The notes beneath the pieces are model-generated. The model worked only from the letters and a program-made list of their open reading frames with translations, was not told the origin of the DNA and ran no database searches. A DNA stretch of 64,000 bases from Abelmoschus esculentus (Eukaryota > Streptophyta > Magnoliopsida > Malvales > Malvaceae). Below are positions 23,701 through 36,136 of this stretch, one piece after another (position 1 is the first letter of the stretch; every line of letters starts with the position of its first letter). The DNA is taken from NCBI GenBank assembly GCA_035048815.1, contig JAUCBN010000036.1, forward strand, positions 7,574,001 to 7,638,000, given 5' to 3'. The translations under genes and the position numbers were made by a program.

Positions 23701-26700
23701 GTGTCGACCTTAGTTTAAACTATAATATTATGGGAGATTAGGTTGCTTAGAACCAGATGATCTAGCACAGAAATGCATGTATATAAACAGTATTTATTCA
23801 AAAGAGTGTACTGCAACCATTGCTTTCAATCTAAAAGTTTTTAAGCAGAAAAAATACGAGCTACTATCAAGGATTATCACCTTGTTACTTTTTAACTTAA
23901 ACTTTTACATGAGACTGCTTTAACTGACATTGTAGATTGTAATCGTACATATGCTTTAGAGTTCTAGTTAGATTAGAAGTTTCTAATGTAGTAGAAAACT
24001 AATTCCTAAAGACTAGAGACAGAAGAGTTTAACATAACTTTGGACATTGTAATTAGTTCTTTAAAAGAACTAATCTTTCTGTAATTATTCTCTCGATTAA
24101 TTCCAATACAGAGAAACTACTTTTCTCGTAAAAATCTTAGATTCTTACACATTAATGATAAAAGCAGAGTGCTTCGGTAGCTAAAATCCTGGTTTCTAGG
24201 ATAAGCTCAGAAGCATGACTACAGGAGGAAAGAAATTAAGAGGCTGTAGATGGGGAAAGCTCTAGGCTTCATGGCCTAAACCTTAGTTTCCATTTATAAT
24301 CATTCAGAAAGAAGTATACAATAATTTATTGGCATTATCATCATACTTAAAATCAATATCTTCAACTTACTTCACGGAATGTCATGAGGCTTGGCTTTTC
24401 CCCAAATGGTGGTGTTTGATTGCACACCATGTGGGCTATAGGTAACCTTGAGGGGGTACCATTTTGTGATAGTACTCGACTCCGAGAAACGACCTCACCC
24501 ATCCATGCACCTCCCCTTTTCTCTGATGGACGAGAGTATGGATCAAAATAGAAGTAGGCAATTGGACTACCTGAAGAATCTTTAACGCAATAGAACCGCA
24601 CATCTTTGTTCCAAACCTTTAAAAAATAATAATTAATAATAATAAAACTCAGTTGGATGTAAAATTAACATTTTGTGCAATAGGCAGCGAAGAATAGTAT
24701 AGGAGAACCTAGAAATACTTACAGGAGCTAGACCATCAGCTGGTTCAATATCAATACCGAAAAGTATCTTAGCAAGATTAAAAAGGCCATCCATAACCTT
24801 TGAAAATGAGAAATATGGCCGGAGTTCTTCCTGTATTTTTTTTTCCACCAGGAAAGACATAAGTTTTATCCACATAACTGAAGTCTTGAAGGTGTGGTTT
24901 AATTAACAAAAAGAGAAGAGCAACAGAGTTAACCTCATTGATATCGTATTTTGACTCACGAAGCCTCTCACTCCAGAAGCTCATGTCCCAATGGCTCAAA
25001 TTATCAGCTTCTGGAGCACCTTGACTTTTGGAGTAATTTTTTAAGTCTTCAAGATCTGCAAGGACCAGAAATGATCATATGCTTTAAATTTCTTTCCATG
25101 TACTGTTTGTATAGAAAAGCTTGAACTAGCACTGAAAATATCAAACATGAACTGTTTAAGAGAAATACGGAAAGCAAGACATGGTGGCTTGGGCAAAATC
25201 AAGTTCTAAAATTGTATCAAAGAAAAAGCAACTTTCCGGAGTACACCAGTTACCATAAACTTGTCAGCAATACCAAAAGGAATCAATTTGAAGTCAAATA
25301 AGAGAGAAGGTAATATAAGAGACTACAAAACCAATTGCTGTAACTAGAGTTTCATTTAAAATTAGTGTTTTATTGTATTCCCACAACAAAAACATCATCA
25401 GCAATTTTTAAACTTTAGAATGTAACAAATAAAAAGGAACAAAAAGTGTCGGACATAAATTAGTCTTTTTAATGAAAACAGATTAAAAAGTTTCACACCA
25501 TAAATCAAAGATCTAAACATTGGCAATCTTTTCAACCCAAAAAGAACTATAGCATAATACCCTGGACTGCAGCATTCCACGAAGCACTCCGGAGCTTTTC
25601 TAATAGTTCCTTAGCTTTATCAACAGTAGCCATTTTTGTTGCCATACTTACCTGATCAAGTATGATTCAGTCAGCCTATGAAAAGGATGCAGTCTTAAAC
25701 TAAGTTGCAGGGATACGGATGTAGGTACAGGTATGGATACGGAGACAGGAAATGGTAATTTCCAAAATTATAGGATATGGGTACAACAAATATAAAATAA
25801 ATAAATATATATAGTAATTAAAATTTGTAATATACTAAGGACTAAAATTATAATTCTATTAAACAATAATTATAATTGTAATAATTTATATTCACTTCTA
25901 ATGATTTTTAAATTATTTTCAAACACTTAGATTAAAAGAATATTAGATTAAATGGCTAAAATGAACGAAAATTTAAAATTATTTTCCAAATCATATTTTA
26001 CGATGTAAACCTTATTTGAAATATTTTCGAATAGAATTTATAAAATTCAAGTCGAGTTTTCGAGTTTATGTACAAATTTAATTATATATTTTTTCTATAT
26101 GGATACACTTAGGGCAAAACGGTCACATATTGATTCCAATTTTAATGGCTTTTTATATGCATATGTGTGATACATATATATTTTTCATATTTTCATATGT
26201 GATATACATAATATATCATGCAGAGTTGACAGACTCAACTCAAATATAAAAATTAATAAACTAATTATTAAAAATTTCAAGTCATTCAAATTTTCATTCT
26301 ATAACTCAAACTTTATTTATTAAGCTTTAATTGATTTCGAGCATTAATTTAGTTCGATTCAAAGATGATTGAGATTTTATTTTTTAAGTAAATTTATTTG
26401 GGGACGTCTACGGGAACATCCCAATAAAAGTTGATTGTCCCCGTCAAATTTGACCGTACCTAATAAAGATGGGTCGTCCCCATCTCGGGGACGCGGGACG
26501 GCCTAAAGGAGGCGTCCCCGTGCTTCATAGGTCTTAAAGATACTCTGGAGTCATACCTCGGCATAATTATTGTAATTGAGGAGTTTGGCCTTTTTCAAAC
26601 GAAGTTTCAGTATCTGATTGATAACTGGTGTATTATCCAAATCCCCACTTGATGCCCGGGTTATATAAGCACGGTAGACTTCCTCACGCAAAGCACGGTT

Positions 26701-28975
26701 ATGAGCATGTTGCATAACTGAAATAAAACTCGGAGCATCTAGAGTGATCATCCATGGCCCGTTCTCAGCAGTTGCATTTTCATAACCCTAGGTGAGAACC
26801 AAGAGAGAAAAAATATTACATGAAAGAAAAACAGAAACTGCACAAGACTTGACAATGAAAGACCACTAATAAATGCGAGCATATAGTAACTTCTGGAAAA
26901 GAAAACCTTAGACACTGCTGACTGCGCAGCTAAACCGAGAGCAGTAGCAGGCAAACCATCAATTTCTTTCTTATCAGTTATCAACTTTTCAAACTTCTTT
27001 GTGGCATCCAAAACATTCTCACTAAATTTTTGAGACAATCTCTCCAGTTCCTGCAAATCATCCGAAAGTAAATAGAATAGAATAGTCAAAAATGAACATG
27101 ACACAATTGAGCATAAATTTTTATATGGTTATAGGAAGAAATCTTGTAGAAGACAAAATGCCAAGAACTTAAAAAGAAACTTGTATAATTACTTTCTCCT
27201 CATTTTACTTGGCACAGACGTTGAATTCAAAAGATAAAATGGTTAAGTAATATAATGCATGTGTTACTTAAACTTCAAAACTCATTATTTTACCTGTTCA
27301 ATTTTGTTGAACTGTTCTCTTTTATCATCTTCAAGTGAAACACCATTAAGAACAGCTTCCTTTATCTGGGCTGAAAACATAAAACAATACTTATCAATTC
27401 AAACACTCATAGAAACTAAAAGGAATGGAAGAAGCACCCGGCAATGGTAACAGTTTTAAATCTGCAGTATCTAGATGCAGCATCACTAAAATTTTAGTTT
27501 TTTTTCTTCAGTATTATATATTAATATCTATTGGAGCATGTTAACTGTTAGAACTTGCAATTAGTATCGGCCAATATTGAACAACCAAATTAAAGTACTG
27601 GTTCTAACATTGAATTAAGGAACCAAAATGAAAGCAGAACAATAACTCCCTATATTAGCTATAAAGATAAATCATTACATATACTTACCATCTACAATAC
27701 GTTTGCGAGCTTCACTCAGCAATTGCCAATCAGGAGATTCTTTAATAGCCTTGAAGGCATTATAGATGGGTTTACTTTGTCCCAATCTCAGTTGAAACTT
27801 AACTTTTTCAGGCTGTACGGGAAAGCTAAACATAGTAAGGAACAAGGACCAAGAAGTTTAAGTGATGCACCAATGCATATTTAATTAAGCTCGGTAAAAT
27901 ACTAGGCTCAAAATGACCAACTGCCAAACCAAATTCCTTCAAGACCAATAGGAATACCAGCATTCCTGTTTCAACCAATATAAAGAATAAAAATAAAGAA
28001 AATTCCTACCACATTATGTTGTATGCTAATGCAAGTGCTACTATGACTTATGCCAAAATAAGTAACTAAAATGCATGGCTTAATCTAAGATTAAAAAAAA
28101 AAACTATTAGATGTCTAAAAGACTGAAGCATTGAAGATGGCACTTCCAGCAAACGGCGAACATAAAAACAAGATAATGTACCTGGACTTCTTCAATGGCA
28201 GCACGGAGCTCAGCTGTGTCTTTAACAGCTTTAAGATGGTTAACCATTCCCCACACAACATACAACCGATCAACAATCTTTTCCAATGGCTCCACCAGCT
28301 TTGGCCATGAAGGCTCCACTGTCTTCTCCAATTCATCCAAATCACTCTCCTATTCAGCCAACACAAATATATCAAACCAAAAAAAAAATCCAGATACCAG
28401 AACATCACAAGCTTCAAAATTTAGAACTCAAAACAAATAAAAAAAGTAACAAGGCAACAAAAATTTTGAATTCTCAAACAACAACCGAAACCAATGAATG
28501 ATCCAGAAAAGAAAAGAAAAAATATTATTGGACCCTAGAGCAATTTAAAATAAAAAAAAAAAAACACGAAATGAAAACAGCCCAAAAGATCAAAATGGCA
28601 TACGAGCTTCTTCAACAAGGCACGAATCCCAGGCCTAACATGTTTGGCTTCAACAACATCAAAAGGCGGAAAGCGGAAATCTTGCAAAAGAGGATTGGAC
28701 TCAATATCATCATCAACAGGAACTGAAGAAACCATTGAAGGAGGGGAAAGAGAAGAACGAGAAGAAAACGAAGAGGAAGAGAGACAAGGAGAAGTTGAGC
28801 GATGAAACGTCTGGAGGCAGAAGGAGAAAGAAGACGACCAGAGAGGACAAGGGTGGGATTTAAGCAAAATCTTGGTGGGGAAACGAGGACAATAAGGAGG
28901 AGATGAAAAAGGGGTGCATTTAAGGATGGGATGAACTGAGCGGGAGAGAGAGAAGGGAGTGGAGGCCATTAGCAT
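20774..28975 (-). CDS. OOP: Organellar oligopeptidase, M3-family zinc metallopeptidase (17 exons, 785 aa)
   Basis: The enzyme hydrolyses short peptides, including presequence fragments and protein remnants, in the chloroplast stroma and mitochondrial matrix. Coding exons from the start codon are 28604-28975, 28182-28349, 27689-27812, 27294-27370, 26907-27050, 26557-26787, 25561-25651, 24934-25055, 24723-24830, 24371-24616, 23308-23453, 22754-22871, 21721-21880, 21582-21613, 21234-21299, 21054-21125 and 20774-20854. All introns are GT-AG and all phases match (2358 nt including stop). Residues 1-80 form a Ser/Pro/Arg-rich transit-like leader, followed by the helical N-domain. The zinc site HEFGH is residues 567-571, Glu597 in the AVELPSQ context is the expected third ligand, and GGYAAGYYSY (near 703-712) is the family substrate-site loop. 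The length is close to that of Arabidopsis OOP. The start at 28975 (MLMAS) was chosen; Met at 28969 or 29122 is possible. No stop, frameshift or lost catalytic residue was seen, so the gene looks functional. Exons are free of transposons. Confidence 0.95.
21881..22753 (-). other. Intron 12 with an LTR-like insert
   Basis: The intron is 873 bp. Around 22431-22660 the text changes: a TGTGAGTGTAATCG start, a TATATATACCC promoter-like stretch and an ending AAACTTACA resemble a short copia-type or TRIM LTR. No target duplication was found, so the insert is tentative. Confidence 0.35.
23926..24154. mobile_element. Possible short solo LTR (TRIM/copia-like) in intron 10
   Basis: Within intron 10 (23454-24370), a segment starting TGTAGATTG at 23931 and ending near TTCTTACA at 24149 has LTR-like termini and a promoter/poly(A)-like composition. 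The flanks GACAT and CACAT-like match only imperfectly and depend on where the end is placed. It would be about 220 bp. Treat it as a candidate. Confidence 0.3.
25652..26556 (-). other. Intron 6 with a GC-contrasting insert
   Basis: At 905 bp this is among the longest introns of the gene. Between about 25700 and 26530 it has an AT-rich core and a right end full of GGGGACG/CGTCCCC phrases (26400-26525), while the left end reads GCAGGGATACGGATG. These ends are roughly complementary, suggesting an old DNA-transposon insert. No clear duplication was found. Confidence 0.4.
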
Positions 28976-29235
28976 ATTGACTAGAACAAAGATAGTGTTG
29001 AACAGGACTCCCTTTGGTAAGTGGCGCATAATTCCCATTTTTTCTTTTTTACTTTTGCTTGCTTGGAGTAAGGAATTCAGTTTTTTTTTTCCTTGAAGGA
29101 TGATATTTTGAGATGGATCCAAAGATTCTTTGTTTTATTCGTCGCGTGGTTGAAACTAAATCATTCATTAATGATGGTTTTTGGGTTGATTATAAAAGTT
29201 GGTGTTTTTTTCCATCTCTGGTCAAATCCGCTTGT
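28976..29235 (-). promoter_or_regulatory. 5' UTR and short proximal promoter region of OOP
   Basis: Only about 260 bp separate the chosen start codon from the LINE 3' end, so the core promoter and 5' UTR must lie here or inside the LINE. The stretch is A-rich on the coding strand and has pyrimidine/purine runs near 29037-29090. The reading frame continues upstream of the chosen start to a Met at 29122 without a stop. I cannot place a convincing TATA box on the minus strand. Confidence 0.4.
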
Positions 29236-29270
29236 ATTTTTTTTATTGAAATATTTGATTTGTATTTCAC

Positions 29271-29817
29271 TTAGTCATAAATGGCATCATCGATTATAAG
29301 ATTTGATATACAATCCGGGATAACCTCGAAGAAAATGAAAGGATCATCACAATTAAGAGCCCAATGTGCAAGCGAATGCGCAACTCTATTAGCGACCCGT
29401 CCAATATGAGCAACTTTGAAATCGACCAAGGCAGAGAGTATTGAAAAAGCTTCAGACAAATGTTAGGCAGTAATCGATCTATCAAGTGCCTCTGTATCCA
29501 GCTTGTTGACGACAGCCATCGAGTCACCTTCAATCACCACATTATGTCAATCATTCTCAACTGCTACCTGGATTCCTAAGGTAAAGGCACAAGCTTCAGC
29601 AGTCTTAGTAGTATGCGCCCCACTAAGTTTTTGCGCTCTCGCATCAAGGACCAAGCCATGGGAATTTCGGGCAACAATTCCAACTGCTACATCTCTAGAA
29701 CTAGCGATAAAAGCTGCATCAACATTCACTTTTATCGCACCCTCAAAGGGTTTTATCCATCAAGTTGCTCGGCTACAAGGGACCGAAGGGACTATAAGCT
29801 CCTGCACTGCCGCATAG
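29271..29817 (-). pseudogene. LINE RNase H domain (RVT_3 type, broken)
   Basis: The domain starts with a VNVDAAF strand, continues with VGIVARNSHG and the TAEACAF helix carrying the catalytic Glu, and ends with IGRVANRVAHSLAHWA, which holds the late His/Asn block. A stop near 29460 splits it. RNase H at the C-terminus of ORF2 is typical of plant L1 elements. Confidence 0.8.
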
Positions 29818-30259
29818 TTCGATGCAATCAGTTGTGCATACTCCACCACTACTCTAACAGGAACGAGTTTACCTTCATGAACAACTTTGTTCCTCCGATT
29901 CCACAGATTCCATAACAAGATAATCAAAAGGGTAAATTGTTCCTTCTCCAAAGCCTTCAAACAGGTTTCTAACCAAACTTTACAACTTGAAAAAGATCCC
30001 TGAGGAAGATGACCAGAAAGCATACAGAGATCGAAAGCCTCATGGACTTTCTAACAATCCCTGAAGGCATGAATACCTGATTCAATTTCAGTGCTGCACA
30101 TTTGACATAGACTGTTCCCAATTCTAGCAATAACAAGTTTTTTTCTAAATGGAAGTGCATCGTGACATAATCTCTATCCAAAGATTCGGATTCGTGGAAA
30201 AGTAGGAAGCTTGGCCATTGCCTTCCAAATTGCATCAGGGCCTTTCACCTCGTGATTTT

Positions 30260-31936
30260 GTAACTAAAACCAATTATATCCAGAACGGGTAGTGTAACTT
30301 CCCGAAGAATGGTGTCTCCAAATGAGCATATCCTCTAAATTTGGTGCAATGGGGCATCTGCAGATCAATTGAGTGTCCTTATCCGAGAAGATCTGATTAA
30401 TCAGAACCACATTCCATGCTTCCATATCCGGAATCATGAATTCCCCATACTTTATCGGATCAGATTGATTATCTAAGTAATTCTCTTCCAACAAAATGGG
30501 TTTTGTACCACCCCATCTATCTTGGAAAACTTTAACCATGCTATTATGCCCAAGCTTCTAGTGAAATCCCTCCTTTACAGCCTCCTTTGCCTTGAAAATG
30601 TTGCTCCAAATGAAAGAGGATTTTTCCCTATGTTTCACATCAAGAATATTTCCATAAGGGAAGTATTTAGTCGATAACACCTTAAAGCACAAAGAATCCT
30701 TGTTGCACATCAGTGTCCATACCTATTTAGCAAGTAGAGCAATGTTGAACAGTTTCAGGTCACGGAAACCCAAGCCACCCATTTGTTTCGGCTTGCAGAT
30801 ATTATGCCATGCCACATGAGTCCACCCCTTTTCATCCTTCTTGCCCGACCACCAAAAGTATCTTGTTGTAGTGACCATAGGATCAATGATACAATCCGAT
30901 AGCAAAAAACACGATATAGCATATGCCGAAATTGATTGGGCCACAGACTTGATGAACACTTCCCGGCCACCAAAAGAAAGCAAATTCTTGGTCCAGTTAC
31001 ACATTCTTTTCTCGACCTTCTCATCCAAGAAACCAAAGGCTTCTGTCTTGTTTTTCCCCATGATTAGTGGCAAACCAAGGTATTGCCCAATGGTTTCGCA
31101 CTCGTCTATACCAAGGGTGGCCTTGATTTCAGTCTTGCTTTGTTCACTAATACCCTTGCTGAAATAGATGGCCGACTTCTCAGCATTAACCTTTTGCCCC
31201 GAGGATTCCTCATAAACATTTAACACATTGAGCAGACTAGATGCTTCTGTGACAGAGTTCTTGATAAACAAGAGACAATCATCCGCATACAAAAGATGGT
31301 TCACTCTTAGGCCATTCTAACTCGCTCTAATTCCCCTGATATTCCCATTCTGCTGCTCCTTCAAAAGTAGTGTTGATAGTCCTTGCCTGCAGAATAGGAA
31401 AAGGTATGGGGATAAAGGGTCCCCTTGCCTTAGTCCTCTTGAAGGTCGGAAAGATTCAGTCAGCATGCCATTAATTCTGAAGCAGAATGAAGCAGAGGTA
31501 ACACAGGATATCACCACATCAATCCATCTCGCATCGAAGCCCATTCTAGCCATAACATCAGATAGGAAGTATCACTCTACCCGATCATAAGCTTTTTCCA
31601 TGTCAAGCTTAATTGCAACACCTTTGTTAGGGTCATTCTTTGAACCTTTTAAGTAGTAGAACAACTCATGGGCGACCACTACATTATCCGAAATTAATCT
31701 ACCCCTACAAAAGCACTCTGATTCTCTGCAATACATAGAGGAATAACTGATTTCAAGCGATTGACCAGGACTTTTGAGCATGTCTTGTAGATGACAGTGC
31801 ACAAACTGATCGGCCTAAAATGCTTCATGAGTTTCGGATTATTAAAATTTAGAACTGGCATCCTCATTTTGAACATGTTTCGGATTATGTTTGAGCTCAG
31901 GATTTCTTTGAGTTTTATGAAACAGTCGACCATCAC
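30260..31936 (-). pseudogene. LINE reverse transcriptase and zf-RVT region (broken)
   Basis: Blocks seen in order are FRPISLC (RT finger), KLDMEKAYDRVEW (first catalytic Asp), GLRQGDPLSPYLF, the active-site YADD (near 31280), QYLGLPL and a GGLGFRD block, followed by a zf-RVT-like SGSYTTRSGYNW near 30270. These lie in at least three frames with in-frame stops, for example at 31317 and 30723. The protein would have copied element RNA at the target nick. It is not functional here. Confidence 0.85.
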
Positions 31937-31954
31937 CGGGGCACGATGGCCTCA

Positions 31955-34900
31955 TTTCGTATAATCGACACAACAAAGAAATGGTTCCACTAGATGCAAC
32001 ATCAGTGTCAACTGGCTGGTTGGAACCATCTGATAGAGTCTATTCGAAAACGTTTTACAATCATGGAGTTGAAATCTCCAACAGGGCAACTCGCCAAACT
32101 GTTCCAAACATCGGCGGTTGCCGACTATCAATCCCATTTTGAGGATTTAGCATTACAAACTTTCAACTTGTCAGATGAATTCTTATTGGATTGTTTTATA
32201 TACGGTCTTCGCCCCGATATTAAAAATGAGGTGTTAGGACATCGCACCACATCCATGATGGAGGCTCAAACATTGGCACGTTATCATGAAACACGTTTCC
32301 AAGACCGACGATCGTTCTACCGTTCCCCAGTTGCTAAATTACCACCACTTTTACCTACTCCAATTTCTGCTCCGCTTGAGTCTCGGGTACAACCTGGTCG
32401 ACCACCCCACCACCCGACCTTCCGGTTCATTCTTCACCTACCATGCCACCTGTTCGATGACTTTCCTCTGCCGAAGCCCAATCTCGTCGACAGAAAGGTT
32501 TGTGCTACTATTGTGATGACTGTTATGTACCTAGCCACAAATGTAAAGCGCCATAATTCTTTGTTCTTGATGATGACTACGTGGAATCCGAAACGAGTCT
32601 TTTCCTACTATTCCTCAACTAGAAATTAACTCAATTCCTGCTAGTGAACATTCCACAGTCTCGTTCAATGCCCTTGCCGGTTCTATGCATCCTAATACTT
32701 TACGTGTATAGGGTACAATTCAAGGTCGCTCTGTCAGCATCTTAATTGAAGGTGGTAGTACTCACAATTTCATCCAATCCCGGATTGCCAAGCATTTAGG
32801 TTTACACTCAACATTAACCCTTAATTTTCAAGTTATGGTGGGTAATGGACAACATTTGTTGAATGAAAGGTGTGTCCATGATGTCTCGGTCATAGTTTAG
32901 GGTACAAACTCATTACGGATTTTTATATTTTCCCATTAAAAGGTGTGAAGTAGTTCTGGGAGTGGCATGGATGGCCACCTTAGGGCCAATTACTATGGAT
33001 TTTTCCAATCTTTTGCATTTCAGCAAGGGACTACACGTCATTGTTGGCATGGTGCACCCAACATCGGACCACAACCTATTCAATTTCAAGCACTCCGTCG
33101 TTTGAATACCACAAGAGGAATCGTAGAATTTTTTCAGTTACAAATAGCTACCACATCAACTATGGTTTCTTCTAATTCTTCTCCCGATCTTCAAGATTTA
33201 CTCGAGGAATTCCATACTATTTTTGAACCGATAAGTACTTTGACTCCTCATCGTGCCACTGATCATCTAATTCATTTGATGGCTGATAGTAAACTAGTTA
33301 ATGTCCGTCCCTATCGGTACCGTTATTTTCAGAAGAGCGAGATTGAAAAACAAGTTTCTCAAATGCTTGCGGCTGGCCAAATTCGCAAGAACAACATCCC
33401 GTTCTCTTCTTCAGTTCTATTGGTATGAAAGAAAGATGACACGTGGCGCTTCTGTGTCGACTATCGTGCTCTCAACGCCATTATAATCCGCGATAAGTTT
33501 CCTATTCCAACTACTGACAAATTATTCGACGAGCTCAACAATTCTAAATTTTTCTCTAAATTGGATTTTTTGGCAGGTTATCATCAGATTCAGGTTTGTG
33601 ATGTTGATGTGCACAAGACTGCATTTTGTACTCATGATGGTCACTACGAGTTCCTCGTCATGCCTTTCGGCTTGGCCAACGTACCTTCCACTTTTCAAGC
33701 CACCATGAATGATATCTTCCATCCGTACCTCCAAAAATTTGTTTTAATTTTTCTGGATGATATTCTTGTCTTCAGCACGAATTGGACGACTAATCTTCAA
33801 CATCTGCGAGTGGTATTACACACATTGCAATCTCATGGCTTGGTAGCTAAACAATCGAAGTGTGAGTTTGGCCAGGAAACTATTGAATATCTAGGTCATG
33901 TTGTCTCCCAGAAAGGCTTAGCCATGGATTCTAATAAAGTGGCTGCTATTCACACCTGGCCAGTCCCTCGTACAATTCATGATGTTCGTGCTTTCTTAGG
34001 CATTACGGGATATTATCGTCGTTTTATTCGGGGGTATGCTTCTCTTGCCGCACCTTTTACCGATTTGTTGAAAAAGGATGCAAAATTTGTATGGTAAGAT
34101 GTTGTGCAGAATGCTTTTGATTCTTTAAAATCTCATTTATGTTTTGCACCTGTATTGGCCCTTCCAAATTTTAACTTCGACTTTGTTGTGGAAACCGATA
34201 CCTCCGGAATTGGCATTGGGGCTGTTCTTACTCAGCACAATTGGCCAATGACATTTTACAGCCATAAGCTCAACTCCAAAATACAAGCAGCATCCACGTA
34301 TCAGAGGGAAATGTATGCCATTACACAAGCAGTGAGAAAGTGGCGCCAATATTTGTTGGGACATCGATTTGTGATTATAACTGATAAAAAATCCCTTCGT
34401 GAGCTCACTCAACAAACTATTCAAACCCCTGAACAACAAAAATGGTTGGAAAAGTTGATTGGTTTCGATTTTGAAATTAAGTATCGACCCAACAAATTGA
34501 ATACCATTGCTGACGCTTTGTCTAGGGAATTTGAGGCTCAATTGATGGCTTTTTCCCGAACTATATTCGGTGTGCTCAATGATATTAGAATCTCCAGTCA
34601 GCATGATTCTAATATTTCTCAACTTCTAACTCAATTTAACAATGGAATCACCTTACCACCCGACTATTCTTTGTATCAAGGTTTATTGTTGTTTCATGAT
34701 CGCGTTGTGGTTCCAGACGAAAGTGCCTTACGAGTACGATTACTTCGTGAATTTCACTCTTCTCCGGTCGACAGCCACATAGGTATTTCTCAAACTTTTC
34801 GTCGGTTAGCTACTACGTTATTTTGGAAAAGAATACGAAAGGATGTAGCTACATTTGTTTCAACGTGCCAAACTTGCCAAAGAATGAAGAGTGACACTCT

Positions 34901-35996
34901 TGTACCAGCGAGTCTTTTACAGCCACTACCTATACCACGACAGGTTCTCGAGGACATATCCCTCGACTTTATCACTGGTCTACCACGTTCCAATGGCATG
35001 GAAGCGATATTGGTGGTCATTGATTGTCTTACTAAATACGACCACTTCTTTGCTTTGCCTCGCCACTACGATGCGACATATATCGCAAAGGTTGTGGTTA
35101 ATGTGATAGTAAAATTGCATGGTATTCCAAGATCAATGGTGAGTGATCACGACCTTATTTTTACGAGTTCTATTTGGATAGAGATCGCGCGCATGCAAGG
35201 GACAGATTTATGTCTTAGTTCTACCTACCACCCACAAACGGATGGCCAAATCTAGCCCCTCAATCGATGCTTGGAAATGTATCTTTGTTGTATGAAAGAT
35301 GATGAACCAAGTAAATGGGAGGCTTGTTTTCCATGGGCAGAATTCTGGTATAACACAACTTGTCAAACTTCAGCCGGTATGACTCCATTTCGCGCCTTGT
35401 ATGGTCGCGACCCTCCCATCATCCTTTCCTACATGGAAGGTGGTTCCTTCGATCCATGGGTAGATGCCGCTTTACATGACCGCGATGTCATTTTGCGTGA
35501 GTTAAAACACAATCTTTCACAAGCTAAGTTATGCATGAAAAACCAGGCAGATAAGAAACGTCACGAAGTCACATTCAATATCGACGACTAGGTTTTTGTA
35601 CGTCTCCAACCATATCGACACTTGTCTCTGCGATTGCATCGACATCACAAACTAGGGCCACGTTATTTTGCTCAAAGAATAGAAGAAGTTGCTTACAAAC
35701 TTGAACTACCAGAGACCACAAGAATTCATCCAATTTTTCACGTTTCACAGTTGAAGCTTTACAAGGGTCAACCTGTTCATCAGTATACTCCTTTGCCATT
35801 ATTCAGAGACTCGATTACAAACGTTGAGGACAATGTTTCTTCTTTAGGGGGAGGCAATGTTAAGATGACACCATTCCACAGTGAGGCTACACAAGAGAAT
35901 CACATGGTTGAAAGATATGAGAAAAACCTTCCAGAGCCACGTAAAGGAACCCGGAATAGAAGGCCTCCACCAGCCTTAACTGATTTTGTCATTTAG
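31955..35996 (+). pseudogene. gag-pol polyprotein of Ty3/gypsy element (broken)
   Basis: Visible parts are gag (to ~32630), a protease core IEGGSTHNF with Glu where the catalytic Asp is expected (~32747), RT with FSKLDF and FLDD (~33755), RNase H with ETDTSG, EMYAITQAV and ADALSR (34190-34530), an HHCC zinc finger (34750-34885) and the integrase core (34950-35255). In-frame stops include those at about 32709, 33427, 34096, 35254 and 35589. The stop at 35254 falls at the codon expected for the third acidic residue of the integrase triad. The tail has FHVSQLK near 35740, and the reading frame enters the putative 3' LTR. Frameshifts separate gag from pol, and the element cannot encode working enzymes. 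Confidence 0.9.
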
Positions 35997-36136
35997 TGAA
36001 AATGGTGATTTAGATTGTAAATAAATAACTCGTGTGTGAGCTGAGAAAAGCATGAAAAAACTGAAATCTTTCTTTTGATATCTACTCTAAATATCTTCTT
36101 CCTTCTTTGTATTTCTTTTCTGGTTCGTTCATAACA
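35858..36136 (+). repeat. Putative 3' LTR (279 bp) of the Ty3/gypsy element
   Basis: It starts TGTTAAGATG right after a purine-rich tract (AGGGGGAGG, 35846-35854) and ends TTCATAACA, so the termini form the inverted pair TGTTA/TAACA. The polyprotein stop at 35996 lies inside it. No 5' copy exists in the window to prove the boundaries. Confidence 0.6.

Larger units (their letters stand above)
29236..31950 (-). mobile_element. 5'-truncated L1-type LINE
   Basis: Reading leftward on the minus strand, the order is reverse transcriptase, the zinc-binding RT-associated domain and RNase H, then a stop near 29274 and a short A-rich tail (AATAAAAAAAA near 29240-29250). The endonuclease and ORF1 are missing because the copy starts at the beginning of the RT domain. 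The frame is broken by several stops and shifts. 5' truncation is the usual result of incomplete target-primed reverse transcription. The 5' edge abuts the Ty3/gypsy element at about 31950, and I did not find a clear target duplication. Confidence 0.85.

Noticed and set aside
28195..28501. Plus-strand frames opposite OOP exon 2
   Set aside because: They are antisense shadows of the coding exon and intron 1, with no independent support.
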